The position numbers and the translations under genes were made by a program. A stretch of 64,000 nt of DNA from contig NZ_LT855395.1 of NCBI RefSeq assembly GCF_900184735.1, positions 310,001 to 374,000 of the forward strand. The letters are read 5' to 3'. Shown here in pieces: positions 59,675 to 64,000 of the stretch (its first letter is position 1; each line of letters opens with the position of its first letter). This stretch comes from Paucisalibacillus globulus (GTDB taxonomy: Bacteria > Bacillota > Bacilli > Bacillales > Amphibacillaceae). Below the pieces are notes generated by a model. The model was not told the origin of the DNA. It saw only the letters and a program-made list of their open reading frames with translations, and ran no database searches.

Positions 59675-60322
59675 TTACCCTTCTACCATTCCACTTTCGG
59701 GTGGCTCTTCCATCCACTGTAGAACCATTCGCTTGTAGCTTTCATAGGATGCTGTTTCTACCTTTCTTTCTCCATAAACAACATCATCAAATTCCCTAGC
59801 CAACTGATTAAAGCTCTCTGCTCGTTGATTATCTAAACGCCGCAATTCCTCGAAGTACTCCCAATTGGTCTTCCAAATCCTTGCTTCTAAAAAGCCATTT
59901 TCATGGAAATACAATAGTAAAGCAAGAAATAAATGGCGTGTTGAAGCTTGAAGATCTCCTTTTTTCTCCTGTTCCTTGGACTTCGCTATATGATCATGAT
60001 AGGTCCAGTCTCTCTCACTCTTATGATATAACGGTGTCTGCTCTTTGAAATTATTTTTTCTCTTGAAGTACCGAACAAAAAAGAAGATCGCAATAATCAC
60101 CAAAATGAGGACAACTAGACTTATGATGATGACTAGACCTGTCGCAAATCCATTAGATGGTTCGAGCGAAGTGAAAATCTTCGCTAATAGTTCTTGAAAC
60201 CATTCCACAACCGAGTCCCACCATTTCTCTAGGAAATTTCGGTTGTCTTCGTAGTATATCTGGTATTCTCCAGTATTTATTATTTCTTCCAATGTGTCTC
60301 TTGCTTGGTTTACATCTATCAT
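59675..60322 (-). CDS. DUF4129 membrane protein
   Basis: About 215 residues: short N-terminal region, one helix (ATGLVIIISLVVLILVIIAIFFFVRYF, about 60-85) and a cytoplasmic C-terminal DUF4129 domain with WEYFEELRRLDNQRAESFNQL and FDDVVYGER. Start placed at the ATG at 60320-60322 after AAGGTGATG, since upstream starts overlap the ribosome binding site. DUF4129 is the constant companion of MoxR/DUF58/DUF4350 loci; some members are fused to transglutaminase-like domains, not this one. Confidence 0.82.
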   Translation of the reverse strand: MIDVNQARDTLEEIINTGEYQIYYEDNRNFLEKWWDSVVEWFQELLAKIFTSLEPSNGFATGLVIIISLVVLILVIIAIFFFVRYFKRKNNFKEQTPLYHKSERDWTYHDHIAKSKEQEKKGDLQASTRHLFLALLLYFHENGFLEARIWKTNWEYFEELRRLDNQRAESFNQLAREFDDVVYGERKVETASYESYKRMVLQWMEEPPESGMVEG

Positions 60323-60344
60323 TCTCATCACCTTAATTTAGGGG

Positions 60345-61259
60345 TTATGGATTGGGAGATTCATAGTCTTCAATCATTTCCATTAAATCATCGCCATCAT
60401 TACGTAATTTCAAATCTAAATAAATAAGGGCATAACCAACAGAGAAAAACACTGTTGTAATAATGGTAACGATATTAATAATAATGGAGTATAGGACACT
60501 ATATCCTAGAAAAGCAGTACCAAGTAAATCAAATACGACACTAATAATGATGGTAATCGCACCGATGACCACAATCAGTCCAAATGTTCTCCAAAAGTTC
60601 TTCCGTGTTAAATGCCAGCTTCTACCAAGACCAGGTGCGCATGGTTCAAATGCTACTGCTGGAAGGTAGAGGCTCCACCTCGTGAGAAAGTACGCAACCA
60701 CACTACCAAAAGCTAAAAATAAGAGGATAAAATAGATCACTCCTGCTAATGGATTTACAAGCGCACCACCCGCCGTAATGACAGTGATGATGATGACCGA
60801 TACTAATATCATTCCAAATACAATGACTCCAAATAAAAGAGAACTAGCAAAAATTGGCCAGAATCGTGAGAATGCTTGTTTAATGACAGAACCTGCAGTA
60901 AATTCTTCTTTATCACGTATCGCTTCAATTGCGTAAATAACTGCTGCTTGCGCTACTGGATATAATACAATAGTTGCAAGGCCCACTATTATTGCTCCGA
61001 GGTCCTCAGCAAGTGTAGTTGTTCCGTAAAGAGAGTCATCGACTGTGTTGGATAATTGTTCGAAGAAAGAACCTCCACTAGACACCTCACGAAAGAAGCT
61101 TGAGCCAGCTAATAGCGAGACTATTGCATCCAATATTACTATTGGTCCTACAACGATTAACATGATCATAAAAAATGTTGAGAAGTTATTTTTGCTTAAG
61201 CGGAATGTTTGGTCTAACACTGCCCCGAAGCTTTTTGGTTTTGTAAAGTGATCTTCCAT
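60345..61259 (-). CDS. Polytopic membrane protein of the MoxR cluster
   Basis: A 304-residue protein with about six helices; not assigned to a named family with confidence, though the layout is that of the glycerophosphodiester phosphodiesterase membrane-domain/DUF7544-like group. KSFGAVLDQTFRLSKNNFST at the N-terminus, RWSLYLPAVAFEPCAPGLGRSWHLTRKNFWR in the middle (read in parts) and an acidic C-terminus (NDGDDLMEMIEDYESP). ATG at 61259 follows GGGGGATT. First gene of the operon leading to DUF58. Confidence 0.75.
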   Translation of the reverse strand: MEDHFTKPKSFGAVLDQTFRLSKNNFSTFFMIMLIVVGPIVILDAIVSLLAGSSFFREVSSGGSFFEQLSNTVDDSLYGTTTLAEDLGAIIVGLATIVLYPVAQAAVIYAIEAIRDKEEFTAGSVIKQAFSRFWPIFASSLLFGVIVFGMILVSVIIITVITAGGALVNPLAGVIYFILLFLAFGSVVAYFLTRWSLYLPAVAFEPCAPGLGRSWHLTRKNFWRTFGLIVVIGAITIIISVVFDLLGTAFLGYSVLYSIIINIVTIITTVFFSVGYALIYLDLKLRNDGDDLMEMIEDYESPNP

Positions 61260-61385
61260 AATAATCCCCCTGTTTTAAGTAGATAAAATATTTTTAACTT
61301 TTACTTTCTATTTTACCATTATTCGTATTTTATTCGATAAATTTATTTTATGTTGTTTTTGAAATGTTTGGTGCTTCTTATAGTT

Positions 61386-61998
61386 GATAGAAACTGTGCG
61401 ATACATATTCATAACTCTTCCACATAATTAACGGGGGGTAGTGGAATGTTACCGCTTTGGCAGAATACTCGGCTTTCCGCGGGCCCGGCCTCAGCCTCCT
61501 CGAGGAAAGTTCGCCTCTCTAGGGGTCTTCGGACACGTGCTATTCCCGCAGGAGTCTCCGTATTCTGCCTACGCTAGTTTTGATTTCTAATTATTGTTAG
61601 TTATTGAATCGTGTTATTGATTTAGAGATTCTAAAACCTTTTAAATCGTTACTAGCGAAGGAAATACACGGAGACTCCTTGAAAAAGAAAAACACTTTTT
61701 CTGCGTGCGATGTATCGCTTTCGTAGCGTCCCTTGGGACTGCGATTACTCGCCCCACCGAAAACCATTGTCCTGCGGGAGGATAGGCATCGGTGAGACCC
61801 CGCAAGACTAAATAGGGGTTCAAAGGCTAAGTGCGCCTCATCCTGAGGCAACGCCTTTGTGACCAACATCCTGTTGGCCCGCGGCAAGGTAGACACTGCG
61901 ACGGTTCTCTCGAGCAGATGTCGCCCCTGTGCTGACAGTAAAAGCGGAGTGTATTTCCGTAGCGGGTACGGTGCTCTATCCAAAATACTTAGTTACTG
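61386..61998. repeat. Composite palindromic element, full copy with insertions (61.4 kb)
   Basis: Left end GATAGAAACTGTGCGATA; module A (about 61459-61572) with GGCAGAATAC/GTATTCTGCC ends; AT-rich spacer; module B starting GGAAATACACGGAGACTCC (about 61660) and ending AGTGTATTTCCGTAGCGGG, TATCCAAAATACTTAGTTAC. Module B is enlarged by two unrelated inserts (about 61680-61770 and 61808-61880) and shares GAGCAGATGTCGCCCCTGTG with the 11.8-kb copy. No gene is present; predicted frames over it are incidental. Confidence 0.82.
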
Positions 61999-62056
61999 CA
62001 TTGTCTCTAATCAATTATGCGATTAACAATATTCTTTAAAAAGATAGCAAAATAAA

Positions 62057-62097
62057 GATACCTCATTAGGGGAATTTTCCACTTATGAGGCATTTTT
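62057..62097 (-). terminator. Terminator of the hydroxybutyrate dehydrogenase gene
   Basis: On the minus strand ATGCCTCAT pairs with ATGAGGTAT around a loop of about 18 nt, followed by CTTTATTTTG. Probable intrinsic terminator. Confidence 0.75.
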
Positions 62098-62874
62098 TTA
62101 TTGAGCTGTGTATCCTCCGTCTAATACTACTGCTTGTCCGGTTATTCCTCTTGCTTTTTCGCTTGCTAGAAATACTGCGTAGTTTGCGATTTCTTCTACA
62201 TCGAGGAGTCTTTTCTGTGGTACAAGTGGGTAAATTACCTCTTCTAATACTTGGTCTAGTGCTACATTTCTTGTTGTTGCTAAGTCCTGTAATTGGTTCC
62301 GAACTAGTGGTGTATCTACATATCCTGGACATATTGCATTAACGGTAATTCCATGTTCTGCTGCCTCTAAAGCAGCAACTTTAGTTAATCCAATTAGGCC
62401 ATGTTTGGCACTATTATAAGCTGCCTTTCCTGCAAAACCGATTAATCCATTTATAGAAGCCATATTAATAATCCTTCCGCTTCCTTGCTTTTTCATAATA
62501 GGTAGTGCATATTTAGTAGCGACAAATGGTCCAACTAGCATGATTTGGGTCATTTTTTCGAAAGTTGAGGTTGGAAAATCTTCAATCGGAGAAACATACT
62601 GCATTCCAGCATTATTAATTACTACATCTAACCTTCCAAATTCAAATACTGTATGCTCAATAGCTTTTCCAATATCTTTTTCACTGGTGACATCACATCG
62701 TATTCCAGATACTTCATATCCTAAATCCTTTAACCCTGCCACTGCCTCATCTAGTTTTTCCTGATTCATGTCTGAAAGCATAACCTTTGAACCATGTTCT
62801 GCGAATTCTTTCCCGATTGCATACCCAATTCCACTTGCTGCTCCTGTTATGAATACCACTTTATTTTCTACCAT
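62098..62874 (-). CDS. bdhA: 3-hydroxybutyrate dehydrogenase (SDR family)
   Basis: A 258-residue short-chain dehydrogenase. NAD-binding GAASGIG (about 11-17), NNAGMQYVSPIEDFP, catalytic Ser in NMASINGLIGFAGKAAYNSAK (Tyr-x3-Lys at about 155-159), then ICPGYVDTPLVRNQ and C-terminal ITGQAVVLDGGYTAQ. The NAGMQYVSPIEDFP and PLVRNQL motifs are specific for D-3-hydroxybutyrate dehydrogenases, which interconvert 3-hydroxybutyrate and acetoacetate. Monocistronic. Confidence 0.93.
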   Translation of the reverse strand: MVENKVVFITGAASGIGYAIGKEFAEHGSKVMLSDMNQEKLDEAVAGLKDLGYEVSGIRCDVTSEKDIGKAIEHTVFEFGRLDVVINNAGMQYVSPIEDFPTSTFEKMTQIMLVGPFVATKYALPIMKKQGSGRIINMASINGLIGFAGKAAYNSAKHGLIGLTKVAALEAAEHGITVNAICPGYVDTPLVRNQLQDLATTRNVALDQVLEEVIYPLVPQKRLLDVEEIANYAVFLASEKARGITGQAVVLDGGYTAQ

Positions 62875-63053
62875 CTTTTCTCCTCCCGAATTGCCTTGCT
62901 ATTGTAAGTCTGTTGTTTACTTCTTCATTCTTTAATCATTTCGACAGTACCTTCTATTTTCCTGCCAATTCGCTTTGAGAAAATTGTTTGTTTAAAAATA
63001 GGGATTTAAGGAAAATCTTACATTGGAGTACTTTTTTATTTAAGGAGTTTCAC

Positions 63054-63893
63054 ATGTACTATATAAAACATATCTCTTTACTAGTAACTTGTTTACTTTT
63101 TCTTACGGTCACCTTAGCTACTACTGCACACGCAAAAGAGGATCAAATCTATAAAGTCAATGCAGATTGGTTAAATATCCGTAATGCCCCGTCTGAACAA
63201 GCAGAAATTGTTGGTAAACTAAAGAGAGGGAATCAGGTTAAGATATTCGGTGAAAATTCCGGATGGGTTCAAACCTATTACAATGGAAATGCGGTTTGGG
63301 TAGCTTCAAAACATTTAGAACCTATTCAAGAAAAGGAAGTCTTCTTACCAGATGGATTGCTTGCAGGGTATACAATTGTAATTGATCCCGGACATGGTGG
63401 GAAAGATCCTGGTGCAATTGGACATAACGGTGTTCTAGAAAAAGATCTCATACTTGTAACATCACTTAAGATTGCAGAGCAACTAACAAAGAGTGGTGCT
63501 GCGGTTATTTTAACAAGGGCAGACGATTCCTTTGTCCCCCTAAAGGATCGTGTATTAATTAGTAATAAAGCGGAAACAGATGCCTTTATTAGTATTCATT
63601 TTAATGCTTTTTCCGAGGAATATGTTGGTGGTATCAACACCTATTATTATCAAAGTGGGCAAAGACTTGCGAAGCATATCCAACATGCACTATCACAAGA
63701 GGTACCGTTACGAAATAGAGGGGTTATCCAAACTAATTATCGCGTCCTTAGGGATAATAAAAGTCCTGCCATATTAGTTGAGCTAGGCTTTATAACCAAT
63801 ACAACAGAACTTGCAACACTCCAAACGGAAAGTTATCAAGAGAAAGTTGCTAGAGCGATTACTATGGGACTAATTGAATACTTTTGGGAATAA
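63054..63893 (+). CDS. N-acetylmuramoyl-L-alanine amidase with SH3b domain
   Basis: About 279 residues. Start placed at the ATG at 63054 after AAGGAGTTTCAC; the frame extends upstream without a ribosome binding site. Signal peptide cleaved near AHAKE, an SH3b domain (VNADWLNIRNAPSEQAEIVG, about 27-90), then Amidase_3: zinc ligands in IDPGHGGKDPGAIG (His), LEKDLILVTSLKIAEQL (Glu) and FISIHFNAF (His), catalytic Glu in PAILVELGFITN. It cleaves the bond between MurNAc and L-Ala in peptidoglycan. Terminator downstream. Confidence 0.93.
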   Translation: MYYIKHISLLVTCLLFLTVTLATTAHAKEDQIYKVNADWLNIRNAPSEQAEIVGKLKRGNQVKIFGENSGWVQTYYNGNAVWVASKHLEPIQEKEVFLPDGLLAGYTIVIDPGHGGKDPGAIGHNGVLEKDLILVTSLKIAEQLTKSGAAVILTRADDSFVPLKDRVLISNKAETDAFISIHFNAFSEEYVGGINTYYYQSGQRLAKHIQHALSQEVPLRNRGVIQTNYRVLRDNKSPAILVELGFITNTTELATLQTESYQEKVARAITMGLIEYFWE

Positions 63894-63897
63894 AAAA

Positions 63898-63955
63898 ATA
63901 TGTCTCGTGATAGGCACCTGAAAATTACCGTAACACGAGACATTCTCTTTTTTAT
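63898..63955 (+). terminator. Terminator of the amidase gene
   Basis: ATGTCTCGTG pairs with CACGAGACAT, followed by TCTCTTTTTT. Good Rho-independent terminator after the amidase gene. Confidence 0.88.
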
Positions 63956-64000
63956 AGTGGCTTTACTGGAATATTTATTGTTAATCTTGGACGTTCGTTA
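63952..64000 (-). CDS. 3' end of a minus-strand gene at the right edge (uncertain)
   Basis: The last 49 bases read on the minus strand as an open frame ending NERPRLTINIPVKPL and a TAA at 63952-63954. The residues look protein-like and end right beside the terminator at 63898-63955, which would then be shared by convergent genes. Too short to identify. Confidence 0.4.
   Translation of the reverse strand, partial: NERPRLTINIPVKPL

Noticed and set aside
62085-62342. Plus-strand frame rich in Leu opposite the hydroxybutyrate dehydrogenase gene
   Set aside because: Antisense shadow of a well-supported gene; Leu richness is an artefact of codon reversal.
1-64000. CRISPR arrays, tRNA, rRNA, insertion sequences with transposase
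   Set aside because: Looked for regularly spaced repeats, cloverleaf-like segments and transposase motifs; found none.

Overview
The window reads as chromosomal DNA of a low-GC, Gram-positive, spore-forming Bacillaceae bacterium. The evidence is lipoproteins with LAAC-type lipoboxes, strong AGGAGG ribosome binding sites, many TTG/GTG starts, Bacillus-type families (DUF1450/YuzB-like, YcxB-like, YhaQP-like and YtrA-like) and a SpoIIM-family protein. The acidic N-terminal linkers of the secreted binding proteins and the dispersed repeats would suit an Oceanobacillus/Virgibacillus-like organism, but I cannot fix the genus. I saw no rRNA, tRNA, CRISPR array or transposase gene.

Layout. (1) 1-12.2 kb: two tandem copies of a five-gene oligopeptide ABC transporter operon on the minus strand (D-F-B-C-A), clearly an ancient segmental duplication. 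(2) 12.2-18.2 kb: a third, distinct dipeptide/oligopeptide operon (A-B-C-D-F). (3) 18.5-27 kb: a secreted DUF1002 protein, an MFS and two MATE exporters, a DUF1450 protein, an iron-containing alcohol dehydrogenase with a RidA partner, and a small lysozyme-like protein. (4) 27-34.1 kb: a TAXI-type TRAP uptake system with DUF1850, then an acyl-CoA ligase and a winged-helix regulator. (5) 34.7-39.5 kb: a SNF2/SWIM helicase and an MFS transporter. (6) 39.6-46.4 kb: an accessory, phage-derived region, the most interesting part. (7) 46.4-53.9 kb: Cu/Zn SOD, a PH-domain protein, duplicated DoxX genes, and a six-gene GntR-controlled ABC operon. (8) 54.2-61.3 kb: a type I toxin candidate and a RDD / SpoIIM / DUF58 / MoxR / DUF4350 / DUF4129 membrane-ATPase cluster. 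(9) 61.4-64 kb: repeat element, 3-hydroxybutyrate dehydrogenase and an SH3-amidase cell-wall hydrolase.

The accessory region 39.6-46.4 kb combines an ArpU/sigma-region-4-like regulator, a large leaderless DUF1906 protein with peptidoglycan-binding-like repeats, a leaderless unknown 181-residue protein, a membrane-anchored unknown, a small holin-like protein and a 33-residue BsrG/TxpA-like toxin. Both the regulator and the toxin are preceded by a nearly identical promoter block of about 47 bp containing a LexA/SOS-box-like sequence. I propose a DNA-damage-inducible, holin-dependent release system for a cell-wall-active protein, a hypothesis that rests on sequence pattern only.

A second theme is a family of dispersed, palindromic, non-coding elements at 11.8, 21.0, 23.1, 34.2 and 61.4 kb. 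The full form is two inverted modules around a short spacer; the other copies look like internal deletion derivatives. A second small toxin gene (54.2 kb) with a consensus promoter pointing at it from the opposite strand completes a probable type I toxin-antitoxin locus.
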